DNA of 64,000 nt, from contig CM071601.1 in NCBI GenBank assembly GCA_036435485.1, forward strand, positions 182,281,939 to 182,345,938, written 5' to 3'. Each line of letters starts with the position of its first letter. The stretch's first letter is position 1. This stretch comes from Saposhnikovia divaricata (Eukaryota; Streptophyta; Magnoliopsida; Apiales; Apiaceae). The notes beneath the pieces were generated by a model that was not told where the DNA came from, searched no databases, and saw nothing but the letters and a program-made list of their open reading frames with translations. Made by a program: the position numbers and the translations under genes. Shown piece by piece: positions 1-10,670 of the stretch.

Positions 1-1242
1 CTGCAAGGCTACCATGGCCACCTTATTTTCCAAATCGGTGATATTCAGGGTTTCCTTAGTGAATCGCTTGATGTAATCTCTTAAGTTCTCATTCTTTCCC
101 TGTGTTACATACATAAGGGATGCGGAGCTTTTCTCATGAATTCTTCCGCTAATGAATTGACTGACAAAAGCGGTACTCAACTCCTTGAAAGAGCTAATCG
201 AGTTTGGAGGTAAACGACTATACCAACATTGCGCCATGCCCGACAGGGTTTGGGGGAACGCCCTACACTTAAGGGCATCGTTAGCAGGCTGCAGTAACAA
301 TGCACTTGTAAACGTTCTCACATGAGTTGCGGGATCCCCCGTTCCATCGTAAGCTTTGATCGTGGGCATCTTAAACTTTCGGGAGATATGTGCATTCATC
401 ACCTCCTCCGTGAATGGAGGGGTCGGATCATCCAGATCTCCTTGTAACATCAAATCTCTAGGATTATTCTTGGGGAGTTCCACCCTGGTAGTTCCTCTGG
501 TTGGGGCTTCAGCCCTTCGGTGTCTCCTTGAAGACCTCTCCAGATCTATGAAGGGAATCCCTCCTGAAGTCGGAGGAGGTCGAGTCTGATTAGGGTTCTA
601 TCTCTCTAGCTCCCTTGCTTGGTCGTCCTTCAGCTTCTGAATCTCGGCTTCATAAGCCTTAATTTTCTCTACAATTGTTAAAGGACCATCTCGGTTTGAT
701 GGATTCCTCCTCAGAGGTTCCTTACTAGCGCGTCGGCTCCTTGGGGCTTCGTCTTGATCATCGTCTTCAGATGACGAGTCTCCGGTATAAGGACCAGAGT
801 AATCATAGTATCCTGGTTCAGGAGGGGCCGGGCCTCTAAGATAAGGGGATTGTTGTTGCCCATGGATCAGCCGAGCATGACCGCTTGGTCCTGGATCCCT
901 TGGATCTTGGGGGTAATTAGGCAGCCCATACATTGGGTTGGTGTTGACAGGGAGCGAAGAAGTGGAGAGACTGTGAAGCGGCGGGCGGCTGCTCAGAGGG
1001 AGAGGAGAGACCACCATCTGGAGCGGGTTAGTCTCCTGTCCTAGAGGGACGATTACAGGTTGAGATCTTTCAGCGGGGGGATCCGTCCCTTGTGGTTGAG
1101 AGGCCTGACTACGAGGGTTTGTTTCCGTCAATGGGGGTACAGACCCTGGCCCTGTACCAACAGGAGGAGCAGCGATTGGTGGAACGATGGTTCCAGAGGT
1201 AGCCTCGGTTGAGACCGGTGTTGTTCTTCGAGTGGTAACCAT
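1..1242 (-). pseudogene. gag: Ty3/gypsy (Tat-like) gag, 5-prime part, with one internal stop
   Basis: Read on the minus strand from ATG at 1242. The first 214 codons are a low-complexity Pro/Ser/Thr-rich N-terminus ending in a charged, coiled-coil-like stretch. An in-frame TAG at 598-600 interrupts it, and the same frame then stays open to the window edge. The downstream part has the plant gypsy capsid pattern: FKMPTIKAYDGTGDP, then CRAFPQTLSGMAQCWY, then SFKELSTAFVSQFI and LRDYIKRF. These are hallmarks of the Retrotrans_gag domain in Tat-lineage elements. Gag forms the virus-like particle in the cytoplasm. The rest of the element lies beyond position 1. The stop could be a real lesion, a readthrough codon or a sequencing error; the frame itself is otherwise undamaged. 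Confidence 0.85.
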
Positions 1243-1256
1243 GGTTGATGTCTTCT

Positions 1257-1273
1257 TCCCACAGACGGCGCCA
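1257..1273 (-). promoter_or_regulatory. primer binding site of the minus-strand gypsy element
   Basis: On the minus strand this reads TGGCGCCGTCTGTGGGA. It sits 2 nt after an LTR end (…CACAACA) and about 15 nt before the gag ATG, which is the expected place for the tRNA primer site. The tRNA identity was not determined. Confidence 0.75.
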
Positions 1274-1275
1274 AA

Positions 1276-1620
1276 TGTTGTGGAATAAAAACTAGGTTGA
1301 AATTATTGCGGCTGGGGTTTGTATATTTAATGCTAGGGTTCGTGAGCTTCGTGCTTTAATGGCTGCTTCTGCGTTCGAGACTTAAACGGTCCTCACAGAA
1401 TGCCTACGTATCTCTGTAAATTAGAGAATCAAGCCAATAAAACGTAGTTCTGAGGTGAGGGGTCTGACCCTTTATATAGGCTGAGAAGCCTTAGAATTAT
1501 GGTAGGATTTGGAGACTTGGTGGGCAAGTCTTTGAGGAATGTTCTAGATCTATTCCTTGTAGGAATCAGTTTCGTAGGCCATGAGTTCTCTATCTTCCAT
1601 CATCTGAAAAGGTCTAGATG
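1276..1620 (-). mobile_element. 5-prime LTR (part) of the Tat-like gypsy element
   Basis: The inner LTR edge is clear: on the minus strand it ends in CA directly before the primer site. A TATATAAAG box on the minus strand at about 1473-1481 would be the core promoter. The outer (U3) edge is not resolved because no second LTR or target duplication is in view; 1620 is a conservative limit and the true edge may lie as far as about 2000. Confidence 0.6.
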
Positions 1621-2115
1621 AAGTGTTACTAGTAAGTCGATTGTCTCGAAACAAACGAAGCCTTTGACATAGAATTGAGTTGTTGATATTGTATGAAAAA
1701 ATGGGAGATGCATACTAATCATGATAATGCTAATAATGTAGAACAATAAGAAGGGGCGGCGATTGATTCTGTTTGATTGAGAAGGAACCCTCGACATTCT
1801 TCTTCTCCACTTGGATGGAATATAACTACTTGGGACAAATTGATAATATTTAATTAGGAGAGTACTGTAAACTACAAGAACGGGAAACTTAAATAAATAA
1901 TTACTTGACATAAATTAGACACCAAGTAAACACTAATATTACAGCGGGTTCATTAATTGAACATCCGGAGAATCACTACATTGTACTTGATGAACACAAC
2001 TCGGCGATCTAGCTGTATATACCCTAAATATTTACATGGTAACAAAAAAATTAAATTACATACTGTGCCTTATATAAACAACATTACAGAGAGGGTTAAT
2101 ATTTGATATCATATT
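1621..2115. other. AT-rich non-coding stretch, possibly more LTR U3
   Basis: No convincing coding frame. A minus-strand frame at 1600-1911 has no recognisable domain and biased low-complexity content, so it is treated as chance. The stretch may contain the remaining U3 of the adjacent LTR. Confidence 0.4.
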
Positions 2116-2200
2116 TTGAGAGTTAGAGAGAGATACAGAGTAGAGAGAGAGAAAGAGAGAGGAGAGAGTAACCATGGTTTATTTGAGAGAGGGAGAGAGT
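2116..2200. repeat. GA-rich low-complexity tract
   Basis: Imperfect GAGA runs, interrupted by an ACCATGG context. Such tracts are common in plant 5-prime leaders and near transposon ends. Confidence 0.8.
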
Positions 2201-2204
2201 ACGG

Positions 2205-2381
2205 ATGAGGCGTTGGGTTATGGTGATGACATTGTGGAAAGGATTGGCATGTCCTCCTCTAGAAGAATTCGCATTCAACTTCGACGAGACTTGTTATAAG
2301 CTAGATTGTATTCTCGATGATCCATTACTTGATGGTGAAATGGAAAAAGATTGCTCGATTTATTATCTATTATATATATAA
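2205..2381 (+). CDS. small hypothetical ORF (58 codons), possible captured gene scrap
   Basis: ATG at 2205 to TAA at 2379-2381. The translation is protein-like in composition (PPLEEFAFNFDETCYKLD, then an acidic DDPLLDGEMEKD stretch). I do not recognise a domain. An overlapping frame from the ATG at about 2174, which has a better start context, codes for 41 residues. The ORF lies just before a triple tandem repeat and a Helitron-like end, so it may be a captured exon fragment. The evidence for expression is nil from sequence alone. Confidence 0.22.
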   Translation: MRRWVMVMTLWKGLACPPLEEFAFNFDETCYKLDCILDDPLLDGEMEKDCSIYYLLYI

Positions 2382-2419
2382 TACAACATTACAAGAAGGG
2401 GATTTGATGAACAAATTAA

Positions 2420-3685
2420 ATCGAATTAACCATTTCAACCCCTTAGTTATTACATATTATCTTAAATTGATTTATGTGCATTAATAGTTTTGTACTTACG
2501 ATAAGCATTTAATGTTTACATTTGTATTACTTAAATTTGATTTTAATTTTACAATGAATATCAGAATATCAAACCACTTCTTAATAATTACTTGTTAGTG
2601 TCTCATATCTATTAAAGTATATTAATTATTTTGTTGTTGAATATGTATACCATATATATTTATTTGTGTTACATCAAATATTTTCAACTAAAACTGAATT
2701 ACAAATATCGACAAACATATATGATGCAATGAGAAATTTATAAAGAGACTTTAAACATTTTCATCCTACTTCATTTGTTTAGAATTTGTATATGACCCGA
2801 TTATAAGGTGAATTGAGACATTTATCAGCATATATATAATCGAAATTACCAATTTACCCACTTAGTTATTACGTATTATTTTCTTAAATTAATTGATTTA
2901 CATTGATAGTTCTGCAATTAAGATAAGTATTTAATGTTTACATTTATATTACTTAAATGTAATTTTAATTTTACATTGAATAACAGAATATTAAACCAAT
3001 TTTTAATAATTAAATATTAATGTCTCAAATCTATTGAAGTATATTAATTATTTTGTTGTTTAATATGTACGTTCTTATATTTTCATTTGTGTTACATCAA
3101 ATAATTTTTAAATAAAATTGAATTACAAATATTAACATACATATATGATGCAATGAGAAATTTATGAAGAGACTTTAAATATTTTCATTCTACTTGATTA
3201 CTTCATCTTTTAGAATTTGTATATGATCCGATTATAACGTGAAAGGAGACATTCATCATCATTAAATCGAAATGACATTTTTATCCCCTTAGTTATTACA
3301 TATTATTATCTTAAATTGATCGATGTACAATAATTGTTCTGCAATTAATATAAACATTTAATGTACAATTATATTACTTAAATTTAATTTTTAACTTTAC
3401 GTTGAACATCAGAATATGGAACCACTTTTTAATAATTTTATATTAATATCTTATATATGTTAAAGTATATTAATTTTTTTGTTGTTAAATATGTATTTCC
3501 ATATATTTTCATTTAAGTTACATCAAATAATTTTTAAATAAAAGGGAATTACAAATATTGACATGCATATATGATGCATTGAGAAATTTATGAAAAGATT
3601 TTAAACATTTTCATAATACTCGATTACTTCATTTTTAGAACTTATAACGTGAAGGGAGTCATTCATCACCATAAAATTAGAGTGT
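2420..3685. repeat. three tandem copies of a ~420-bp AT-rich unit
   Basis: The landmark CTTAGTTATTAC recurs at 2442, 2861 and 3288 (spacings 419 and 427). Each unit then runs through the same order of landmarks: a TTTAATGTTTACA segment, a TATTAATTATTTTGTTGTT segment, ATATATGATGCA, and a GAGACATTCATCA-like end. Copies are visibly diverged from one another by substitutions and small indels, so the amplification is not recent. No coding content. Confidence 0.85.
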
Positions 3686-3961
3686 TTATTTTATTAAAAT
3701 ACATCTGTAAAAATTATTTCATATAATGCGTTTATATTTAACTTGTAAAGTGATCGTTCAAACTTCATGAAATGCATATTATGTACCAAAAAGCCTTATA
3801 CCCACAAGACGACATTTAACGTTATACCATACGAATTATAAAACGATTAGTTTCACAAGATGAATATTGAAAATATTAGCCGTCCAATAACTCATTCAAG
3901 ACAACATGCAAATATACAAAATATTTTTTAAAAAACAATAAATTATTGAAATTTAGAGTAT

Positions 3962-3992
3962 GGCTGTGCTTTGCACGGGCGAAAGAGTTAGT
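3962..3992 (+). other. degenerate Helitron-like 3-prime end
   Basis: An imperfect GGCTGTGC/GCACGGGC hairpin is followed by 7 nt and TTAGT, close to the Helitron 3-prime rule (hairpin, then CTRRT). The stem carries mismatches and the final motif is one base off, so this is weak. If real, the three ~420-bp repeats would lie inside the element. Confidence 0.3.
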
Positions 3993-4306
3993 TATATTTG
4001 AACTAAGAGAAGATTGTTATATCTTGTGTAATAAATCTTGAGATTAGTGAGAATCGATTAAAAATTAAAAATTAAGGATGATAAAATATAAATTTTTAAT
4101 ATTTAAGTTAACTCATCGTGTTAAAAAAAATTAGATGATATTACAATGTTCAAGAGATCTTGATTCGTTGACTTTTGAATGGTGGTTGTCAAACTTTTTT
4201 TTCTTCTTATAAATAGTTTCAGTCTTTTAAATTTTTAATATTTATTACTTCTCATATTTAATTAAGTAATTTATATTATATGTTAATATGTTTTGACGGT
4301 GAAATT
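3993..4306. other. AT-rich non-coding spacer
   Basis: No gene or repeat structure recognised. It ends where the Copia LTR begins; the target duplication of that LTR cannot be verified because the far end of the element is truncated. Confidence 0.6.
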
Positions 4307-5425
4307 TGTTAGTCACGGAGGCATGACTGTATACATCTAATAACAAGCCTAATTGTTTGTAATGCTTTGCATCACCTACATGACCTCTTAACTGGGGGAA
4401 CCTCAAGTTGTAGAGTTTCTACTTGTTGTAGTACTTATAACAGGCATCAAATTCTACCTGTGTAACTGTAATTAAAGTCAGAGAATAATGCTTGAAAGAA
4501 GTTCCAAGGATCATGCCTCAAGCTTGAAGATCAAGACTGCCAAAATAAACATAGTTGGAATTTGGAGAATGAAGATTTGCCTAAGTACCAATTCGAGAAG
4601 TATGCTTGTTATATTCGAGAAGTCTAGCATTCGAGAAGTCAGGAATTCAACATCTCAAAAGACACTGTTCGATATCTCTGGAGATCAACTAGTCAAAGCC
4701 TCATTCGAGAACTCAGAGATTCGACATGTCTAATACTCTATTCGAGAACTCAAGAAGTCAACAAGTCAAAGCATCATTCGAGTTCTCTAAGAGTCAACAA
4801 GTCAAAGCTACATTCGATATCTCAAGGACTAAAGAAGCTATTCGATATCTCAGGGATTCGATAAGTAAAATGCTCTATTCGATATCTCAAGGATTCTTGG
4901 AGAAAAGACTTATTCGAGAAATGATTTGATATGTCAGCTCAACAGTATTCGAGAACTCAGAGTTATCGATTAAGCCAATTCCAGTTCTCGAATCACCAAC
5001 AGAGTTACTTCTCGAATACAATCTTGGAGACAAAATACTGAAGAATTGTACAAGTCAGAAACCTGCAACAAGCCAAGATGCTTTATGGACCACATACTGT
5101 AAAGCACGTTGGAAAGCCTACAAAGAAGCTTGGAGAGACAGTACAAGAGACAAAGAGCTAAAGAAGTTGATCTGAACAGAGTTCTAAGAAGTCAAATCTG
5201 TAGCAGTTTGGATGTTTACTCAAATAGGATAGACATATTAAAAAGCGAGTTTGTTTGCTACCTTATTTGTTGTAAGCAAGTTGTTCACGTGATATAAGTG
5301 AACAACCCTGCTTCTTTAGCAAGTATCAAACATAGTGATCTATTGTTTTTCCAAGTAATATCTCTCTGAGAAAGAAGCTGAGAATACATTCACCCCCCCT
5401 CTGTATTCAGGAGTGTGTTCAATAC
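4307..5425 (+). mobile_element. Copia LTR A (main part; last 7 bp at 7056-7062)
   Basis: It begins TGTTAGTCAC, matching LTR B (TGCTAGTCAC). It carries many TTCGAGAA, TTCGATATCTC and TTCTCGAA motifs between 4590 and 5020. Compared with LTR B it lacks about 200 bp near position 5388, between two GAATAC copies. A gypsy LTR is inserted at 5426, and the last LTR bases (…ACTCA) resume before the primer site at 7068. Confidence 0.85.
5280..5306 (+). promoter_or_regulatory. G-box and TATAA inside a perfect inverted repeat (LTR A)
   Basis: GTTGTTCAC, a 9-nt spacer GTGATATAA, then GTGAACAAC: a perfect 9-bp inverted repeat. It contains CACGTG (plant G-box/ABRE core) and TATAA, so it could be the LTR promoter core. 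The same block is intact in LTR B. Confidence 0.5.
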
Positions 5426-6727
5426 TGATAATGTGTATTTTATACACGTTTTGTCTTTTATTCTCTTGCATTTTTGTTCGTTTCGAATGTAGTTTTATCG
5501 ATATTAATTATGTTTTTCATCTTTCAGTGCCTCATGCTTAATTGTTGAAAAGATGGCTTATTTTGGGTTTGAAAGTAAAGATTATTCAATAGGGAAGTTA
5601 GAAGATGCAAGATCGCGATGCCGGGAGGTTTTTAATGTATTATTCTTGAAGATCTTGTCTCGCACGGCCGTTCCGCAGGCCGTTCAAAGAGTTTAAAAGG
5701 AGCAGTCAACTGCACGGGCTGCTGCACGGCCGTTCAGCAGGCCGTGCAGAGTGTTACAAGTAGTGCAGATTGGGCAGTCTTTTTCACGGGCTGCTGTACG
5801 GCCGTGCAACAGGCTGTGCAACCCCTGCTGTGTATTAAAAGAAGCCAAACCCTACATCTTATAACATCTTAACCTACATCTTATTTTCCTCTCTTCTTTG
5901 CCTCTTCAAGAACAAAATTAGGGTTAGTAGAATTGAGAGAGAAACATCAATTACTCATAATCTAGCATTGATTATGAGTAACTAACTCTATATATTTGGC
6001 TCAAGGAAGCAATTCTTGTACTAAACCCACTAAATTTTAAGTAAGATCTATTTCACTCTATCTTGAATATTTGTGTTGTATTGCTTATGATTTTGCTTGA
6101 AGATTTGTAAGTTGTTTCACCTTACTCTTCTTATATTTTCAATTGCTAACTGTTTGTTCTAATATGTAATCGTTAGTTCATTCATTATAGTAGCACAAGA
6201 TTTAGTGTACCTAAATCCACAAAATTCAAGTGCAAATACCTAGGTTGAGCTTCTCATCCTTGGGTTTGTCCTAGCCTCTCTTTGTTTAATTCCTTGACTT
6301 AGTTAAATTGTTAGTGCTTCATTATTGATTGCTAGTGTCAAGAGAGATAATTTATGTGCTTCACTAAATTAGTGTTTTTGAAGAGAAATAAGTAATTGTG
6401 TGCTTCACCAATTATCTTGGTTAGGTAGAGTTGGATATATTTTGCTTGGTTGTTGGGTTGAAGTGCTTGATTTTCATTAATCCTTGGGTCAAATAACTCT
6501 TTCTCTTGCTAAATTATTCATTGTGCTTGTAGAATTGGATGATTGCCATTCATTTAGTTGTATTTCTATAGCAATTTATTTATCGTATGCAAGGTGTTTG
6601 ATAAAACACCTCAACAAACTCAAACCCCCCCCATTTTCCACATTTCTAGATTGTAAGAGATAATATACTTGAAATCAATATTGATAGTCCTTCTCTGTGA
6701 ACGAACTTACGAAAAACACTACCTTCA
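5426..6727 (+). mobile_element. gypsy LTR (1.3 kb) inserted in Copia LTR A
   Basis: It starts TGATAATGTG and ends CTTCA. It is the same family as the solo LTR at 12046-13242. The left flank AATAC is the likely target duplication, but no 3-prime LTR follows; the internal part breaks off at about 7055. The LTR contains about three copies of a GC-rich module built on CACGGCCGTTC. One of them (5724-5747) is a perfect 8-bp hairpin, GCACGGCC/GGCCGTGC with an 8-nt loop. Confidence 0.82.
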
Positions 6728-6730
6728 AAT

Positions 6731-6748
6731 TGGCGCCGCTGCCGGGGA
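6731..6748 (+). promoter_or_regulatory. gypsy primer binding site
   Basis: TGGCGCCGCTGCCGGGGA, 3 nt after the LTR end. The form is typical of plant gypsy elements and is probably complementary to tRNA-Asp. The same 18-mer follows the Athila-like LTRs at 14996 and 19683. Confidence 0.8.
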
Positions 6749-6892
6749 AGGCAACAATATTAATTTTAAGTTAATTGTTTCTTATATTTTAGATTTTATC
6801 TTTGTATATAGTTTTTTTTTCCTTTTTTCCTTTATTTTTTTTGGTGTGTCTACATATTGGATATAGACATGAACTAACTCTTTCAGGAGACG

Positions 6893-7055
6893 ATGGATAA
6901 TTATTGTGGTTGGAATATCGCTCAAGATTTCACCCACGATCAAGAACGATATCAAGATTTTAATTCTTTTCAGAATTTAAATGCGCATCAGGTGAATTCT
7001 TTCTATTCTACAAACTCATGCTATGCTCCTTACCCTCCTAGCATTGATTTTTCAT
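6893..7055 (+). pseudogene. gypsy gag N-terminal stub
   Basis: From ATG at 6893 the translation is Asn/Tyr/Phe/Gln-rich (MDNYCGWNIAQDF and on, ending near YPPSIDFSY), as at the start of gag in some plant gypsy elements. The frame is cut at about 7055, where the host Copia LTR end (ATACTCAAC) resumes. There is no capsid, pol or 3-prime LTR, so a deletion has joined the stub to the Copia sequence, probably through the short ATACT homology. Confidence 0.55.
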
Positions 7056-7067
7056 ATACTCAACAAG

Positions 7068-7079
7068 TGGTATCAGAGC
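7068..7079 (+). promoter_or_regulatory. Copia primer binding site (copy A)
   Basis: TGGTATCAGAGC, complementary to the 3-prime end of initiator tRNA-Met, 5 nt after the LTR A end. This is the standard Ty1/Copia primer. Confidence 0.9.
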
Positions 7080-7111
7080 AGGCTATTTATTTAAAAAAAT
7101 AGAAAAAGATC

Positions 7112-10100
7112 ATGAATACACCAAAGACTACAGGAACAGTGAAGGTCCCTAAGTTCGACAAAGAGAATTACAACCTCTGGAAGATTAAAATGTTATTGTT
7201 CATCAAAATTGCTAACCCTCTATATCCTGAGATACTCAAGAATGGTCCCTTTGTTCCATAACAAGAGATTCCTGAAAAGACTGTTGGAACTGTAACCATC
7301 CCAAGATCTTATGTGGCTAAAGAACCATCCAAATGGACAGAGACATAAAAGGAGATGGTTGCTCTCGACAGTCATCTCATGTTATTAATCATAGATTCTT
7401 ATGGAACTGTCAATGTTTGCTAACATAGCCTCTTGCAAAACAGCAAAGGAGATGCGGGATCATATTGAGGTGTTATGCGAAGGAACAGAGTAGGTTAGAG
7501 AAAACAAGAAACAGATACTGGTCACACAGTATGAAGCTTTCATGGCTCAGACCAAGGAAAGCATTACTGACATGTTTGAAAGGTTTCACAAGCTGGTGAC
7601 TGAGCTACAGATGAATGGGAAGGTGTACAGCACCAAGGAGTTGAACATGTTTGAAAGGTTTCACAAGCTGGTGACTGAGCTACAGATGAATGGGAAGGTG
7701 TACAGCACCAAGGAGTTGAACATGAAGTTTCTATTGTCTTCACCAAACCATCTAGAACAAAGGGTCATTTCTCTAAGAGAAAGAGATTTGAACAAAGTCA
7801 CATATGATGTGCTCTATGGGGTTTTAAAGACTTATGAGCTTGAGTTGCTTCAGAAGATGGCTATCCAATCCAACCAAGGCAGAATGGTAAAAACAAAGAG
7901 AATTACAACCTCTGGAAGATTAAAATGCTGTTGTTCATCAAAGCTGCTAACCCTCTATATCCTGAGATACTCAAGAATGGTCCCTTTGTTCCACAACAAG
8001 AGATTCCTGAAAAGACTGTTGGAACTGTAACCATTCCAAGATCTAATGTGGCTAAAGAACCATCCAAATGGACAGAGACAGAAAAGGAGATGGTTGCTCT
8101 CGATAGTCATCTCATGTTATTAATCATAAATTCTATGGAACTGTCAATGTTTGCTAACATACCCTCTTGCAAAACAGCAAAGGAGATGTGGGATCATATT
8201 GAGGTGTTATGCGAAGGAACATAAGAGGTTAGAGAAAACAAGAAACAGATACTGGTCACACAGTATGAAGCTTTCATGGCTCAGACCAAGGAAAGCATTA
8301 CATGTTTGAAAGGTTTCACAAGCTGGTGACTGAGCTACAGATGAATGGGATGGTGTACAGCACCAAGGAGTTGAACATGAAGTTTCTATTATCTTCACCA
8401 AACCATCTAGAGCAAAGGGTCATTTCTCTAAGAGAAAGAGATTTGAACAAAGTCACATATGATGTGCTCTATGGGGTTTTAAAGACTCATGAGCTTGAGT
8501 TGCTTCAGAAGATGGCTATCCAAGCCAACCAAGGGAGAATGGTAAAAACATCATGTGCCTTGATTGTCAGCAAATATGTTCAAGACCTAGAAGCATCTAC
8601 AAGTCAGCTGAGGATAGAAGAGATAGTAGATGATGAAGAAAATGAAGGTGAAGTGACTGAACCTGTTAAGGAGAAGGAAGAAGAAGAGTTCTATACTCTT
8701 GAAGAGCTAGATGGCATGGAAAACACTTCATATGCTTTCATGGCCAGAAAGTTTCCAAACATCAGATTCAAGAGGAACCAACCCTTCAAACCTAGACCCC
8801 AAAACCATTCATTCAACAAGAGCAAGGCACCCGTGAAAGCAAACAAGAATAAATTCAAAACCAGTCATGTGGATAGGTTATCTGTAAGGTGATATAGATG
8901 CAATGACCTAGGGCATTTTGCCAGTGAATGCAAGAAGCCTAAAAAGAAGGATAAGGAGTTTCTAGAGCTTGAAGCCAAGTATGAGGCCCTTCTGAAAAAG
9001 CAAACACAAGGCAAGGCCTACATAGCTGAAGGAAAGTGTTGGGATGACTCTGATAGTGATGGAGAGGAGCAAGAATTCTGTAACTATGCCTTGATGGCTG
9101 ATTCCAAGGATGAACAATCTCTATCTGACTCTCAGGTACCATCTCTTACTACCATAGATATGTCTGTTTCTGAGTATAAATGCATGGTTGAACAACTATC
9201 TATTGAAATGTTTAATATTCATACTAGTATGACTGTTGCTAATGAAGAGATTGTCAAACTGTCTGCTGCGAATGAATTGCTAAACAAGAAGAATGAGAAA
9301 CTTGAGCTAACTGCTATGCAAGTAGATAACCTTAAGAAAGAAGTTGAATATTTGCAGAAGAAGGTTCTATGTGCTAGTCAGGTTGAGAAGGCTCATAGGG
9401 ATGAACTAGCTGAGAACGAATTCAAACTGAAAACCTTTTAGAACTCCTCTAGTCTACTACAGTCCTACCATGAGAAAAACCAAGCTAAACCCAAGGTTGC
9501 CATTTGACTTGACTATGGCACTCTTAAACAGAGGAAAGGCTATGCTGTCGTTGAAGATGACATAGTTGTTCAGGATGAAGTGCCTCACATTTTGAAAAAG
9601 ACTGAGTCTCTAATTTTTAAAGAGCCAACATTTGAAATTGATGAGGATGCCTTACTCATTAAGCAAATGTTGAATGATGAGAATGAGGCACAGTCTAGTG
9701 AACAACCAGCATCCTCTAAGAGTGAGAGTGTCAAGGCAAAAGCCAAGAAGCCATTAGGAGGTAGACCTAGACATGAGAAGCTTGTGAAGTTTGTTTCAGC
9801 TGGGAAAAATGAATTTGAGAAGAAAGTGGCTAATAAGAAACAAAACAGAAATGGCAAGCTAGGGATAAACAAGAATAATAATTATGCTTATGTGCCAAAT
9901 GCTCCTAGGAAAGTTTGTCAAAACTGTTTTAGCACTAATCACTTAACTCATGCATGCAAGAAACCAACTAGTAGTGTAACTAAGCCTTTCTATGATTGTT
10001 CTGTGCCTTTAAGACATAGAGATTCACCTTTCTGTGATAAACTTGACTGTGTGCCATGCAACATGAATGTTATGACTAGCTGTTTTAATTTGAGAAGACA

Positions 10101-10338
10101 ATTCATGGATGGTTGCATCAGTCACAACATTCACACACACTACACAAGGCCAGAGTCTTCAAGTCCTCCTCGAGTTAGGAAGGTACCTCTGTCACCTAAG
10201 TCTAAGAATTTAGATTCTAAGACTTCTAACAGTGACAAGAAGACCAGTCCTAAGAAAGTTGATAAGCATGCTGTTTTTGATAAATCTGTTTCTAAGCCAA
10301 GTGGACCCAAACTTGTTTGGGTACCAAAGAAGAAGTAA
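7112..10338 (+). pseudogene. gag: Copia gag, copy A (multiply broken)
   Basis: ATG at 7112, then FDKENYNLWKIKM, a common Copia gag opening. In-frame TAA codons lie at 7259 and 7346, a frameshift near 7400 and a TAG at 7492. A 75-bp (25-codon) unit beginning MFERFHKLVTELQ is repeated in tandem at 7571 and 7646. A further ~735-bp segment of gag is repeated (7163 onward matches 7898 onward); copy B lacks this. The first zinc knuckle, RCYRCNDLGHFASECKK in copy B, is destroyed here because TGA (8890-8892) replaces its first Cys codon. Coiled-coil-like sequence follows (9091-9441), then TTTTAG. The second knuckle CQNCFSTNHLTHAC (CX2CX4HX4C) is intact near 9919-9960. The frame ends in VWVPKKK and TAA (10336-10338). 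Confidence 0.88.
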
Positions 10339-10670
10339 TACATTTGTGCTTGCAGGGCAAAGAAAGTGAAAAGAAGGTCATGTTGATTTTGGACAGTGGA
10401 TGCTCAAATCACATGACTGGTGATATGGCCCTACTTTCACAATATGAGGAGAAGGCTGGCCCAATGGTTGCTTTTGGAGATGACAGCATGGGTAACACAT
10501 TGGGATATGGCAAGTTAAAAGTTGGTAATGTCATCATTGAAGATGTAGCACTAGTCAAGGGTCTCAAGCATAATCTGCTAAGTGTTGGTCAGTTTACTGA
10601 TAGAGGATTCAAGGTAAATTTTGACAAAGATGAATGTTTGATCACCCACAAGAAGACTGGTGATTTTGCT
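10317..10670 (+). pseudogene. pol: Copia protease domain, copy A
   Basis: The aspartic protease signature ILDSGCSNHMTGD carries catalytic Asp in DSG. It is followed by GDDSMGNTLGYGKL and the GLKHNLLSVGQ block typical of Copia. It is in a different frame from the end of gag. At about 10672 the frame runs straight into the end of the GAG-pre-integrase region (…LNFKAINSL equivalent), so an internal deletion has removed most of that domain, including the His-His part of the integrase zinc site. It would cleave the Gag-Pol polyprotein if intact. Confidence 0.85.

Noticed and set aside
850..1044. Plus-strand frame over gag
   Set aside because: Antisense shadow of the Tat-like gag N-terminus.
7564..7746. 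Minus-strand repeat protein frame (Cys/Ser-rich, also at 34545)
   Set aside because: Antisense of the 75-bp gag duplication.
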